Shown: positions 25,910-35,022 of the stretch, in pieces | How the letters are laid out: each line of letters begins with the position of its first letter | How positions within the stretch are numbered: position 1 is the first letter of the stretch | Source: JADGNF01 sp964582085 | Lineage (GTDB): Archaea > Thermoproteota > Bathyarchaeia > Bathyarchaeales > Bathycorpusculaceae | Direction: 5' to 3' | Assembly (NCBI GenBank): GCA_964582085.1 | Contig: CAZOPV010000009.1 | Span: forward strand, 1-64,000 | Length of the DNA: 64,000 nt | Made by a program: the position numbers and the translations under genes | Notes under the pieces: model-generated | The model's database searches: none | Told to the model about the DNA's origin: nothing | What the model saw: only the letters and a program-made list of their open reading frames with translations

Positions 25910-26629
25910 ATGACAATCAAAGCAGTTCTCTTTGATATGTTCGACACTCTCATGCTTATTGAGAAAGAACACGCGTTTTACAGCCCTGCCCTCAAGCAGA
26001 TGTATACTTATATTGTCCAAAATGGAATCAAAGTTTCTTTCCCAGCCTTCCGAGATGCCTATATTAAAGCGAGAGACGAACTCTACGATAAAGCCGATGT
26101 TAACATGGAAGAACCACATTTTAATCTTCGAGTTTTGAATGCTCTCCAACTTCTTGGTTATGCTGCCGAAGCCAACATCAAGTTAGCGACGGGGGCAACA
26201 AATGCTTTTTGCTCCGAATTTATGAAGTATGTTCGGATAGATGATGACGCATCGAACGTGCTACTCAAGCTATATGGTAAATATAAACTGGGTATGGTTT
26301 CAAACTTTGCGATACCAGAATGTGTAATAAGACTGTTGCAACAACATGATCTTTACAAATTTTTTGATGTTGTTATTGTTTCAGGCGCAGTCAACAAACG
26401 TAAACCTAACCCGGTTATATTCACTGAAGCACTCAGTAAGCTAGGAGTCAACGCATGTGAAACTGTTTTTGTAGGAGACACGGTGGATGCGGACATAAAA
26501 GGTCCGAAAGAACTGGGCATGAAAACCATTTACATAGACCGGCGCCCACAGAAAGAACTAGAACAGATCCACCCAGATCACATAATAAAACGTTTAAGCG
26601 AGTTACCGGACGCTATTAAAAGATGCTGA
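25910..26629 (+). CDS. HAD family hydrolase
   Basis: A 239-residue HAD superfamily protein with a helical cap. The nucleophile motif is LFDMFDTL, motif II lies in GMVSNF, the Lys is in NKRKPNP and the final acidic motif is FVGDTVDADIKG. The family removes phosphate from small metabolites such as glycolaldehyde- or sugar-phosphates. The substrate is not predictable. The ATG at 25910 has no strong Shine-Dalgarno and a TATA-like TTTTAAG about 40 bp upstream. Confidence 0.85.
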   Translation: MTIKAVLFDMFDTLMLIEKEHAFYSPALKQMYTYIVQNGIKVSFPAFRDAYIKARDELYDKADVNMEEPHFNLRVLNALQLLGYAAEANIKLATGATNAFCSEFMKYVRIDDDASNVLLKLYGKYKLGMVSNFAIPECVIRLLQQHDLYKFFDVVIVSGAVNKRKPNPVIFTEALSKLGVNACETVFVGDTVDADIKGPKELGMKTIYIDRRPQKELEQIHPDHIIKRLSELPDAIKRC

Positions 26630-26673
26630 GAAAAAGTGAGGAATATTTGAATCATGAGGACAACATGCTGTTT

Positions 26674-27165
26674 TCAGAGGGAATCATAGAGTCCTAGACA
26701 GATCCAGCTTCGCGTAGCAAGATTGTATTCCCAGACCCTTAGGCCTTTTCGGTAATTTTTTTTGATACGGTTACTCAGGTAGAGTGTGAATTTATTGCTT
26801 GCGTCCGCTTGATCCTTCATAGAGAAAGTTTCGTTGTAAGAAATACCTTTAATTCGGTAACTGAAAACCGTACACTTATTTGATAGGTCACCAGCTACTA
26901 TAGGAAAAGACTGGCACATTAAAGGGCGGTTTTCATATTTCTTACAAGTGTTTTGATTGTTTATATAAGGGCACACATTAACATTTAGCTGATATAAAAC
27001 AATAATTTTTGGTTCGGCTACTCCAACAGCGAGTTTGGGCGAAACAAATTCTGACGGGAAAAGGGTTGCTTCCTTTTCAGTGAGAGGAAGACCTCTTTGG
27101 ACGCCTCCTTTGGTTTCCAGTAAATTTCTACAGCAGAGACCGCAACGTTTACATACAAAGTCCAT
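26674..27165 (-). CDS. YkgJ-type cysteine-cluster protein
   Basis: A protein of about 163 residues with the YkgJ (CxxCxxCC) cluster: FVCKRCGLCCRN at the N-terminus, then CPY, CKKYENRPLMCQSFP. These cysteines probably bind zinc or an Fe-S cluster. The start ATG 27165 is chosen; a TTG twelve bases upstream has AGGGGTG at good spacing and may be used. A longer frame would run into the divergent receiver-domain gene at 27317. A second member of the family lies at 27841-28356. Confidence 0.75.
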   Translation of the reverse strand: MDFVCKRCGLCCRNLLETKGGVQRGLPLTEKEATLFPSEFVSPKLAVGVAEPKIIVLYQLNVNVCPYINNQNTCKKYENRPLMCQSFPIVAGDLSNKCTVFSYRIKGISYNETFSMKDQADASNKFTLYLSNRIKKNYRKGLRVWEYNLATRSWICLGLYDSL

Positions 27166-27316
27166 CGGTTCGTCCAAAATTGAGACACCCCTTTGCTTCA
27201 GGTTAACTACTTTTAGTCTCTTAAGTCTACTCTGATATGAGTGCACGATAAGTAGTATAAATTCACATAAGTTAAATGAGTGACTGGTAAAATTAGGTTT
27301 AGGGAGGGTAAAATAA

Positions 27317-27787
27317 ATGAGTGAACAAGCTCGAATTCTCATAATTGATGATGATGAAAATATAACGCAAGTCGTAGCTGCCATACTTGAAGACAAAGGT
27401 TACCAAGTTGACGTCGCCAATTCAGGTAACGAAGCTATAAGGAAAAGTGAGGCTAACCATTATGATTTGATGCTTATTGATATACGACTTCCTGATATGG
27501 AGGGTACGGAGCTTCTTACTAAAATTCATGATACTACACCAAAAGTTCGAAAGATAATAGTCACAGGCTATCCTACACTACAAAATGCTGTGAGTGCGGT
27601 AAACAGCGGTGCAGACGCTTATATTATGAAACCGTTTGATGTAGAGAAGATGCTCGCCACTGTTGCAGAGCAGTTGCAGAAACAGAAACAAGAGCGTCGC
27701 TTCGATGAGGAGCGTGTTGCTGAATTTATTGAAACGCGCGTCAAAGAGCTAAGTTTTGAAGAGGCAGAAGGCACTGTAATATCATAA
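27317..27787 (+). CDS. CheY-like response regulator receiver
   Basis: A 156-residue receiver protein. The acidic pair is IIDDDEN, the phospho-Asp lies in LIDIRLPD, the Thr in IVTGYP and the Lys in MKPFD. A C-terminal helix of about 35 residues follows, with no DNA-binding domain. It is preceded by GGGAGGG, a strong ribosome-binding site. The sequence resembles the receiver of the REC-TrmB protein at 52373-53587, so both may be fed by the same class of histidine kinase. Confidence 0.9.
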   Translation: MSEQARILIIDDDENITQVVAAILEDKGYQVDVANSGNEAIRKSEANHYDLMLIDIRLPDMEGTELLTKIHDTTPKVRKIIVTGYPTLQNAVSAVNSGADAYIMKPFDVEKMLATVAEQLQKQKQERRFDEERVAEFIETRVKELSFEEAEGTVIS

Positions 27788-27840
27788 TTAAGACTTCAAC
27801 TGAGGTTTGAATTGAGTTCGATGTAGTTTAGGCGGTTTAA

Positions 27841-28356
27841 CTAAAAATAAGAGTAGTTAAAACTTTTAACTCTAATTGACACAGATCGTGTTGTACTGCG
27901 CTGGATTTTACAGTTCCCTAATGCTAAACCTACAAATTCCTCTAAGACCAGTGAAGTAAACTCCCAGGAGGGAGTGCCGTAACGAAGACCTTGGCACATT
28001 GTGTCGGCATAGATAAACAGTTTTTTACCTCTATATTCAAATGCGGCTTGATTTGGCTGACCATATTTTGGTTCCGCCAAGATTTTGAATGGCCAGAGTT
28101 TGCAAGCAACAGGTTTAATATTCTGCAATCCACAAAAATAGTTTCCTCCTAGACGACAAAGGAAAACACAAGAACCATCATCTGTTCTTTTTAGAAAGAA
28201 TTTGTTAAAGCCAATTACTGTTTTTTCTGAACCAAACGTCCGCGAGATGTTTAACCATTCTGGAAAGTTTAGGACAACACTATAGATTTTGCAGCAGTTA
28301 CCGCAACCTATGCATTGCCATTTAGCTATATGGCGCCAAGGAACAAAATTTAACAT
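27841..28356 (-). CDS. YkgJ-type cysteine-cluster protein (second copy)
   Basis: A 171-residue protein with the cluster WQCIGCGNCCKIY near residue 15 and a second Cys group FCGLQNIKPVACKLWPF. It belongs to the same broad family as the product at 26674-27165, but the two are divergent outside the motifs. It converges with the receiver-domain gene. A metal or Fe-S cluster role is inferred from the cysteines. Confidence 0.75.
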   Translation of the reverse strand: MLNFVPWRHIAKWQCIGCGNCCKIYSVVLNFPEWLNISRTFGSEKTVIGFNKFFLKRTDDGSCVFLCRLGGNYFCGLQNIKPVACKLWPFKILAEPKYGQPNQAAFEYRGKKLFIYADTMCQGLRYGTPSWEFTSLVLEEFVGLALGNCKIQRSTTRSVSIRVKSFNYSYF

Positions 28357-28411
28357 GGCAGTCGTTAGAAGGCAAGGATAACAAGCTAAAAACTTTTTTC
28401 CAAAAATGAGT

Positions 28412-28885
28412 TTATTGTTTACGGTAGAGGTAGATTGTATGAGAAGGGTAAGCTCCAGAGTTTTCGATGAATTTTTCCACTTTTTCTGGTCTCCAGCCTA
28501 TAATTTCATAATCGTGTGAAACAACGCGTGCGCCCATTTTGAGTTCATTGTCCATTTTCGGTTTTACTTTTTCGTTGGCGCTGGTTGTTAGGTACAAGAA
28601 AACGACGTCTGCGGAGGTTAAATCAACTTTGAAAATGTCCCCGTTTACGATTGTGACGCGGTCACTGAGACCATTTTCTTGGATAACATTCGTTGCGCGT
28701 TTTGCGAGATCTTCGCGCATTTCTACACCTACTGCTCGAGCACCAAATGTTTTTGCTGCCATAATAACAGCACGTCCATCTCCTGCGCCGAGGTCAAAAA
28801 AGACCTCGTTTGGTCTTAATTCAGCCATTTCGAGCATATGTTTGATGACGGGAAGAGGACTTGGAACAAAAGGTGCAATAAACAA
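28412..28885 (-). CDS. SAM-dependent methyltransferase (FAM173-like)
   Basis: A class I methyltransferase of about 157 residues: FVPSPLPVIKHMLEMAEL, the SAM loop VFFDLGAGDGRAV, the acidic VGVEM and NGDIFKVDL. The pattern matches small protein-lysine methyltransferases of the FAM173/ATPSCKMT type. GGAGG (28898-28894 on the minus strand) lies eight bases before TTG 28885, so that codon is the likely start; an ATG at 28900 is the alternative. It follows a Cys-rich small protein gene on the same strand. Confidence 0.75.
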   Translation of the reverse strand: MFIAPFVPSPLPVIKHMLEMAELRPNEVFFDLGAGDGRAVIMAAKTFGARAVGVEMREDLAKRATNVIQENGLSDRVTIVNGDIFKVDLTSADVVFLYLTTSANEKVKPKMDNELKMGARVVSHDYEIIGWRPEKVEKFIENSGAYPSHTIYLYRKQ

Positions 28886-28952
28886 TTTTCTATCCTCCAT
28901 TTGTGTATGCAGCAAAGTTATTTTTAAATGGTGGTTATGCAGATACACCTTT

Positions 28953-29279
28953 CTACGCTACATATGCTTCTCTTTTTGGAGTAGGTCGTCTTGCTTCACC
29001 ACATTTCACGCAGCTCTGAGCACAAAGCTCGAGATACTTTTTTTCATCTTTTGAGCCTATCGCAGTTGCCGCTTTCAAGCATAGTCCACTGGGTTCTGTG
29101 CAACCCTCTTCTTTGCAGAGGCCTGCAACATATTTACAGATATCTTGGACGTCTTTTGGCTCCAAAACTGCGCGGTTTGTACGAACAATAAGGCACAATT
29201 CTCTTGCCATAACGCATGTCCTGACGTATTTGATGCGGTCAAGAACCTCTTCTCGCAGTTTTTTTCGGCTAATTTCCAC
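28953..29279 (-). CDS. Small cysteine-rich helical protein
   Basis: A 108-residue protein with nine cysteines on predicted helices: RTCVMARELCLI, DICKYVAGLCKEEGC, SGLCLKAA and LCAQSCVKCGE. The spacing recalls four-helix copper-storage or DUF326 proteins and could hold a metal, but the match is by eye only. There is no signal peptide. It is co-directional with the methyltransferase gene. Confidence 0.55.
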   Translation of the reverse strand: MEISRKKLREEVLDRIKYVRTCVMARELCLIVRTNRAVLEPKDVQDICKYVAGLCKEEGCTEPSGLCLKAATAIGSKDEKKYLELCAQSCVKCGEARRPTPKREAYVA

Positions 29280-29460
29280 GGTGCACTGTTCTCCTGCCGT
29301 GGTTGATGCGGCTAAGCAGAAATAGGCTTTTCATAGCTTAAAAGGTTGCCTATTATGCTGTGGATAGAAAGAGGTATTTGAAATTTGAGTTAAGCCAATT
29401 ATAGGTTTTACGAAGCGGAAAAACAAAGCTGGAAATAAACAAAAAATAGAGAGGGGGAAT

Positions 29461-30765
29461 TTATGGACCTTTTTTGGTGATTTCTTTGACAACGCCTGCA
29501 GCGACTGTTGTGCCCATGTCTCGGATGGCGAAGCGCCCAAGTTCTGGAAATTCCAGATATGTCTCAATTGCGATGGGGTGTAAAGGCTCCATTCTGACCC
29601 ATGCCGCGTCACCTGTTTTGATGAAGCTGGGGTTCTCTTCGGTGACTTGACCTGTACGTGGGTCAATTTTCTTCAGCAGTTGAGTGAAGCGGCATGCAAT
29701 TTGACCTGTGTGATAGTGGAGAACTGGTGTGTATCCTGCAGCGATAGCGGTAGGGTGATAGATAACGATAATTTGCCCAATGAATTCTTTTGCAACTGTT
29801 GGCGGGTTGTCAACTGTACCTGCGACGTCTCCACGGTGAATGTCAGTTTTAGCTACTCCTCTGACGTTCATGCCGATGTTGTCTCCTGGTTCAGCAAGTG
29901 GAATCATGGTGTGGTGCATTTCGATTGATTTAACTTCACCTGTTTTGTTGCTGGGCATGAATACTATGTTCTGTCCTGGTTTGAGTGTACCAGTTTCAAC
30001 TCTGCCTACTGGAACAGTGCCTATTCCTGTGATGCTGTAGACATCTTGAATTGGGATACGGAGTGGTTTGTTTGTTGGTTTCGGTGGAACTTCAAGTAGG
30101 TCTAGCGCCTCAATTAGTGTAGGACCAGTGTACCAAGGCATCTTGTCGCTCCTCTTGGTCAAGTTTTCGCCGGTCCAGCCTGAAACAGGAACAAAGTTGA
30201 TCTTTTCAGTCTTGAAGCCAACCATCTTTAGCATTCTGGTGACTTCGTTCTTGATTTCTTCATACCTTTCTTTGCCATAGTTGACGGTTGTGTCATCCAT
30301 CTTGTTAACAGCAACAACTGCTTGGCGAATACCTAATGTGAAAGCCAAAAACGCGTGTTCACGTGTTTGTCCGCCTGGACCAATGCCAGCTTCAAACTCG
30401 CCTTTCTTGGCAGAGCAGAAGAGTACACAAGCGTCAGCTTGGCTTGCTCCTGTAATCATGTTTTTGACGAAGTCTCTGTGTCCTGGCGCGTCGATGACTG
30501 TGTAGTAGTATTTTTTGGTTTCGAATTTCAGGAATCGAAGGTCAATGGTTACGCCCCTTTCGCGTTCTTCTTTGAGGTTGTCGAGAACCCATGCAAATTT
30601 GAATGTGCCTTTGCCCATTTTCTCGGCTTCTTCTTGGTAGGCGTCAATGGTTCTTTGATCAATTGCTCCAGCTTGGTACAGCAAGTGTCCTGTAGTTGTT
30701 GATTTTCCGTGGTCAACGTGACCCATTATGATGAGGTTTATGTGTGGCTTTTCGCTCTTGCTCAT
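29461..30765 (-). CDS. tuf: Translation elongation factor 1-alpha
   Basis: Archaeal EF-1A of 434 residues. G1 is GHVDHGKSTTTGHLLY, G3 lies in DAPGHRDFVKN and G4 in AVNKMD. It carries aminoacyl-tRNA to the ribosome and supports aRF1 and Pelota function in archaea. Of two in-frame ATGs, the second (30765) is the better start because GAGG lies seven bases upstream, whereas it abuts the first (30771). The rps10 gene that usually follows in archaea is absent; the next gene is a Cys-rich protein. Confidence 0.96.
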   Translation of the reverse strand: MSKSEKPHINLIIMGHVDHGKSTTTGHLLYQAGAIDQRTIDAYQEEAEKMGKGTFKFAWVLDNLKEERERGVTIDLRFLKFETKKYYYTVIDAPGHRDFVKNMITGASQADACVLFCSAKKGEFEAGIGPGGQTREHAFLAFTLGIRQAVVAVNKMDDTTVNYGKERYEEIKNEVTRMLKMVGFKTEKINFVPVSGWTGENLTKRSDKMPWYTGPTLIEALDLLEVPPKPTNKPLRIPIQDVYSITGIGTVPVGRVETGTLKPGQNIVFMPSNKTGEVKSIEMHHTMIPLAEPGDNIGMNVRGVAKTDIHRGDVAGTVDNPPTVAKEFIGQIIVIYHPTAIAAGYTPVLHYHTGQIACRFTQLLKKIDPRTGQVTEENPSFIKTGDAAWVRMEPLHPIAIETYLEFPELGRFAIRDMGTTVAAGVVKEITKKGP

Positions 30766-30889
30766 TTTCATTCCTCTTATTCTTTATATTTTTCCTTAAA
30801 TTGTAGTGGTTTCGGTTACACATCAGTCCTTCCAATTATTTTAAGTTTGTCATACAGCTTTTGATTTTATAGCCAACTAAGAAACATCT

Positions 30890-31784
30890 TTATCGCCTAA
30901 AAAAGGTCTTATCGCCATAGTTGAAAATCAAGGTTAAGCCTAAGCCCAGCAAAGGCAAAGTCCAGACGTCAACCAGCAAAGCATAATTTATAGAGTTAGT
31001 GAAATAGGCGTAAACAACTACAGAGGGCATAATGTAACGCTGTAACAGCTAAAGAGGCGCCCCCCACCCAAGGAAGTACAAGCATGTTATGTTTTGCTGT
31101 GTAAAATACAGCCACAAAAGCAAAAAACAACTGCTATAGGCATTATGACGCTAGCGTTGAAGAAGTCTACGACCCTGACGCCTTCTATGAGAAATACAAA
31201 ATTATCTAATGAGATCATCTAATCCATCTAGAAAATTCGTTAGAAAATATAGCTATGATGTAACTCATAAAAGCAATACCTACCCACTTCCACAAACTGG
31301 TATCGATTGAAGTTGTATTGTAGCGGGTAGAATTTTCGTGGCTAAAAACCAAAGGAGAGGAGTTGTGAACAGAATTTGAATCAAGTAACCTATTCCCGCC
31401 GCAGGAGAATACACAAAGGAGCCAAGTCTCAACATCTACCACGTTGAAGGTAGCAATCCGAGAAAAATCACACCCTCCAAAACTAAATCTGTAGCCACAA
31501 GTTTTTCACTTTTAAAAAAGACCAACTTTTAGCCCAAAGTAAAAAGGTTACAGTCAAACCTATAACTATAGCAGCAAAGTGAGCGGTTAAACCTATGTGT
31601 CCTCCCCAGAACACAAACCCCAAGGTGCTCACGTAGTTGTAACTAGGTTGGACTTGAAAAATATAGAAGTTTTCATAGCTTTTAACTGTCCAATAGGCGT
31701 TATAAAGAAAAAGTGAAATCAGACTTGCGGCAATCCAAGCTTTTACGCTTTGGCTTAGTTTAAACGAGTTTCCCCTTTAACTGG
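30890..31784 (-). pseudogene. Decayed multi-pass membrane protein gene
   Basis: A stretch of about 900 bp with no intact gene still encodes hydrophobic segments in changing minus-strand frames. In order these are NSFKLSQSVKAWIAASLISL and GFVFWGGHIGLTAHFAAIVI, then a stop, YSPAAGIGYLIQILFTTPLL, a frame change, WVGIAFMSYIIAIFSNEFSR, a stop, DFFNASVIMPIAVVF, a frame change, FVAVFYTAKHNMLVLPWVGG, a last frame change and YAYFTNSINYALLVDVWTLP to a stop at 30890. At least three frameshifts and two stops separate them. The family is unknown; about eight helices are suggested. Confidence 0.65.
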
Positions 31785-31887
31785 GTCAGGTGTCTGTTTA
31801 TAATTTTTTTCTTACATTGATGTAGACAAACTGAGCTTTCACTTAGAAATTGTATTAAAGTTGTTGTTGTAAATTATGTAATCTGAA

Positions 31888-33075
31888 GTGCCTATGCCGA
31901 CGAATTTACCACCTGAAGCTAAAGACAAATGGGCAGAAGTTGAAGCCACCCATGATCCAAAGCTAAAGCTACAGAAGTACCAAGAATTCTTAGCTACGGT
32001 TCCTCAGCACAAGGGCACGTTAAAACTTCGTGGACAAATCAAAAAGAAAATGTCTATTATTCGTAAAGAACTAGATGAAAAAAAGAAAAAAGGTACAGGA
32101 CGGGGCAGTGGAGGCCCAAAGTTATTTGTGGAAAAAGAAGGGGCCGCCCAGATTGTTCTGTTAGGTATGACAAATGTGGGCAAAAGCAGTTTACTATCAG
32201 CGGTGACAAACGCTAAAGTGGAGGTTTCGCCTAACCCTTACACTTCACGAGAGCCAGTGCCTAGCATAATGAATTACAGGGATATACGGTTCCAAATTGT
32301 GGAAGCGCCTGCCATGCTGGAAGGCTCAGCAGACGGTAAAGCATGGGGGATGGTGACGTTGGGATGTTCACGAAATGCAGACGGTTTGATTCTCATGGTG
32401 GATTTGTCTTATGATCCTATCTCACAAATTGAGCTGATTTTGGGGGAACTGGAAAAAGCTCGTATACTTGTCAGCAAACCAAAAGGTCGTGTAGAGATTG
32501 ACCGGAAGCATGCAGGGGTGGCACTGAGAATAATCTTGTTGGGAAAACTTGTTGGTACCACTATGCGGGAAGTGGAGGAGTTGCTGCGAAGCTACCGCAT
32601 TAATGATGCAATTGTCAGAATCACCGGCGAAGTGACTTTGGATGATGTGGAAGATGCAATTTTTGAGAGCACAATGTACAAGCCTGCACTTATTGTGGCT
32701 AATAAGATTGATTTGGATGGTACGGAGGCGAATCTGAAGCTACTGGAAACGTATGTGAATGGAAAGCTTCCGATTATTGCAGTTTCCTGCGAAAAACGGA
32801 GGGGGCTAGAGCGACTGGGGGAAGAGTTGTTCAAAACGATGGATATCATTCGTGTTTACACCAAAGAACCAGGCAGCAAACAGCCGAGTTCTAACCCTTT
32901 TACTCTGAAGCGAGGCGCAATGCTACAGGATTTAGCGAAGAACATTCATGGAGAGTTCGTGAAAAATTTTTCTTTTGCAAGGGTATGGGCTAAGCGATTA
33001 CCGTTTAGTCCACAAAAAGCAGGGTTAAGTTTCGTTTTGGAAGATGGCGATATCGTCGAAATTCATACAAAATAA
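31888..33075 (+). CDS. DRG/Obg-type GTP-binding protein with TGS domain
   Basis: A 395-residue GTPase. An N-terminal helical region (1-80) is followed by G1 GMTNVGKSS, a switch region with TSREPVPS, G3-like VEAPAM, G4 NKID and G5 VSCEK. A TGS domain closes it (RVWAKRLPFSPQKAGLSFVL, ending GDIVEIHT). Unlike typical Obg/DRG, G3 reads VEAPA rather than DxPG. DRG-type proteins act with ribosomes. Start GTG 31888 or ATG 31894. Confidence 0.88.
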   Translation: MPMPTNLPPEAKDKWAEVEATHDPKLKLQKYQEFLATVPQHKGTLKLRGQIKKKMSIIRKELDEKKKKGTGRGSGGPKLFVEKEGAAQIVLLGMTNVGKSSLLSAVTNAKVEVSPNPYTSREPVPSIMNYRDIRFQIVEAPAMLEGSADGKAWGMVTLGCSRNADGLILMVDLSYDPISQIELILGELEKARILVSKPKGRVEIDRKHAGVALRIILLGKLVGTTMREVEELLRSYRINDAIVRITGEVTLDDVEDAIFESTMYKPALIVANKIDLDGTEANLKLLETYVNGKLPIIAVSCEKRRGLERLGEELFKTMDIIRVYTKEPGSKQPSSNPFTLKRGAMLQDLAKNIHGEFVKNFSFARVWAKRLPFSPQKAGLSFVLEDGDIVEIHTK

Positions 33076-33103
33076 AGTTTGAAGAAAGAGAAAGAAAAAG
33101 GGT

Positions 33104-33715
33104 TTATCTGCTAGATTGCGCTACGCGTTCAATTTCGTTTCGTTTTGAAACGCCTGCACTCTTGATGTCGTTATTAGCTGCCAGAATTAATTCTTCAGAG
33201 AGGCATTCAGCAATTGATCGGGGGTTGTTGGCTGATGCTGCTCTGGCACCTGCGGTTATGTGTCGGATGGCAAGATCGATTCTGCGTTGGGGGGCAACAT
33301 CTACTGATAAGTGGTAGACAACTCCACCGTAGCTGATGCGTGTGGTGTCTTCGCAAGGCGCACTGTTCTCTACTGCGCGAACCAGAACTTCTATGGGGTT
33401 TTTGCCTGTACGTAAATTAATTATCTCAAATGCTTGTTTGACAATGTTTGCAGCTTTGGCTTTTTTGCCACCGTTCTTGCCTGGACGCATAAGGTTGTTA
33501 ATTAGGCGCTCAACAATGTTGACGTTTGCTTTTCTAAATCTTTGATGCTCGTGTCTACCCATGCTGTGAGGGGCTACCATGGGCGTTAAATTCAGGTAGC
33601 GCTGTAAACCAAGATCATTGACTTTAATTTCCTTGAAACTCCATTTCTGGAAAAGTTTAATTTCAGCTGGCGATGCAGGTGAGAGTGGTTCAGTTGTTGG
33701 TGTTGTGCTACTCAT
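33104..33715 (-). CDS. rps7: 30S ribosomal protein S7
   Basis: An archaeal uS7 of about 203 residues: HSMGRHEHQRFRKANVNIVE, GKKAKAANIVKQAFEIINL, NPIEVLVRAVENSAPCED and RRIDLAIRHITAGARAAS. It binds the 3' major domain of 16S rRNA and lines the mRNA exit. It lies just after rps12; the S12 stop TGA is part of GGTGA, which sits five bases before the ATG at 33715. The acidic/Ser-Pro N-terminal extension is usual for archaea. Confidence 0.96.
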   Translation of the reverse strand: MSSTTPTTEPLSPASPAEIKLFQKWSFKEIKVNDLGLQRYLNLTPMVAPHSMGRHEHQRFRKANVNIVERLINNLMRPGKNGGKKAKAANIVKQAFEIINLRTGKNPIEVLVRAVENSAPCEDTTRISYGGVVYHLSVDVAPQRRIDLAIRHITAGARAASANNPRSIAECLSEELILAANNDIKSAGVSKRNEIERVAQSSR

Positions 33716-33720
33716 CCATA

Positions 33721-34161
33721 TCACCGTGCAGGTTTTTGTTTTCTCCCGTAGACCAACTCGTTTAGGCTCACACCGTTAACCATAACTACTTTCCAGCGGA
33801 CACCAGGAATGTCTCCCATAGCACCACCTCGGGTACCGCCAATACCTTCTACGACCACTTCATCATGCTCATCTACAACGTTAAGTGCACCATCTCCTGG
33901 CAGAAACGCTGAGATAACGCGTCCATTTTTGATAAGTTGAGTACGGACGCATTTGCGGATGGCGCTGTTAGGTTGCTTGGATTCGACACCTACTTTCTCT
34001 AAAACAATACCTCGTGATTGAGGCGCCCCTTGAAGGGGGTCAACTTTTTCGTCGAGCATAAGCATGCGTCGGTTATAGTACCTGTCGCTCCAGCGGAAGT
34101 TCCCGCGTTTCTTTTGAAGTTTTCGGGCGGCGAATTCGCCTCTTGGAGACTTTGAACCCAT
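33721..34161 (-). CDS. rps12: 30S ribosomal protein S12
   Basis: An archaeal uS12 of 146 residues: GSKSPRGEFAARKLQKKR, DPLQGAPQSRGIVLEKVGVE and KQPNSAIRKCVRTQL with the decoding-centre lysines, ending GRKQKPAR. The start MGSKSPRG at 34161 follows GAGG by ten bases; the frame extends to 34212 but that part is unlike S12. It pairs with rps7 downstream. The usual fusA and tuf genes do not follow directly. Confidence 0.96.
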   Translation of the reverse strand: MGSKSPRGEFAARKLQKKRGNFRWSDRYYNRRMLMLDEKVDPLQGAPQSRGIVLEKVGVESKQPNSAIRKCVRTQLIKNGRVISAFLPGDGALNVVDEHDEVVVEGIGGTRGGAMGDIPGVRWKVVMVNGVSLNELVYGRKQKPAR

Positions 34162-34374
34162 TCTTATATATCCTCTTGCACAGTTAGAGTCACAACACTC
34201 ATATTTAAACAAAACGAAACAGAAAAGCTAACTTTTAGCATGTATAGCTTTTATTAGAGAATATGCATACAGCACATATGTTCATGATTTTGGCAGTTTA
34301 GCTATAGCAAATGTTAATGCCCATAGAAGCTATGCAGCATGCATGAAGCAGAAAAATAATAGTTGCGAATAATT

Positions 34375-35022
34375 TCAGGCTTTGTCTACATCTTCGTCAT
34401 TGGTTTCAGAGTCTTCTTCAGAAGAGGTTTCGTCTGAAGGGAAGTTTTCATTGAGAGTTGTGTCTTTTTCTATTTTTAGCAATGCATCTATCAGAGCTTT
34501 TTGGTCAATTTCTGCGAGGGTTCGCCAATCTAAATACAGTTGTTCATTATTCTGCTGCAGGTAGCCATAGTGGATGTATCTATCTATATTTAACCCAACT
34601 TTCCAGCCTGGCAGCTTTTCGTTTAAAAGATTTTCAACATCTCTTCGTGAAGCTTGACCCTTCTTGCTAATAATAAACGCAATTGTTATGGCTAAACCTG
34701 CTAGATCATCGATTCGCCAACCAATCAGTTTGGCTTCTGTTGGTTGTATTCTATCACGTAAAACTACATAAAACCGCGCTTTATCAAGCTCATCTAAGTT
34801 TGGTTTCTCGGTTTGCTCCCCTTCAAAAACAGTCTTAACCTGCAGATCCAGCGATTTCAAATAGCCGTCTAGGAGTTCTAGCACTTTTGGATAGTCCGAA
34901 CCTATACTTTTCCTAAGTTCCCAGCCTTTTACTCCTGGCTTTTTGTGTCTGCGAAAAAACAGTAAATGCACTGCCTGTTTCATCTTCGCTGCATAAATGC
35001 CCTTACGTTTTCCAACACTCAC
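34375..35022 (-). CDS. KITE-like tandem winged-helix protein of an SMC complex
   Basis: A protein of about 215 residues with two winged-helix-like parts: AAKMKQAVHLLFFRRHKKPG to DLQVKTVFEG (about 10-80), and LAGLAITIAFIISKKGQASR to QLYLDWRTLAEID (about 105-185), followed by a Glu/Asp/Ser-rich tail. This layout is that of ScpB, MukE, JetB and Nse1/Nse3 proteins. The start GTG 35022 overlaps the kleisin-like gene's TGA (GTGA) and follows GAGGG. It is third in an operon with the SMC-like ATPase and the kleisin-like gene. The role is inferred from fold and context. Confidence 0.6.
   Translation of the reverse strand: MSVGKRKGIYAAKMKQAVHLLFFRRHKKPGVKGWELRKSIGSDYPKVLELLDGYLKSLDLQVKTVFEGEQTEKPNLDELDKARFYVVLRDRIQPTEAKLIGWRIDDLAGLAITIAFIISKKGQASRRDVENLLNEKLPGWKVGLNIDRYIHYGYLQQNNEQLYLDWRTLAEIDQKALIDALLKIEKDTTLNENFPSDETSSEEDSETNDEDVDKA

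Noticed and set aside
31215..31442. A 75-codon minus-strand frame as an intact gene
   Set aside because: It is only one piece of a larger decayed membrane-protein gene; hydrophobic continuity passes to other frames on both sides.
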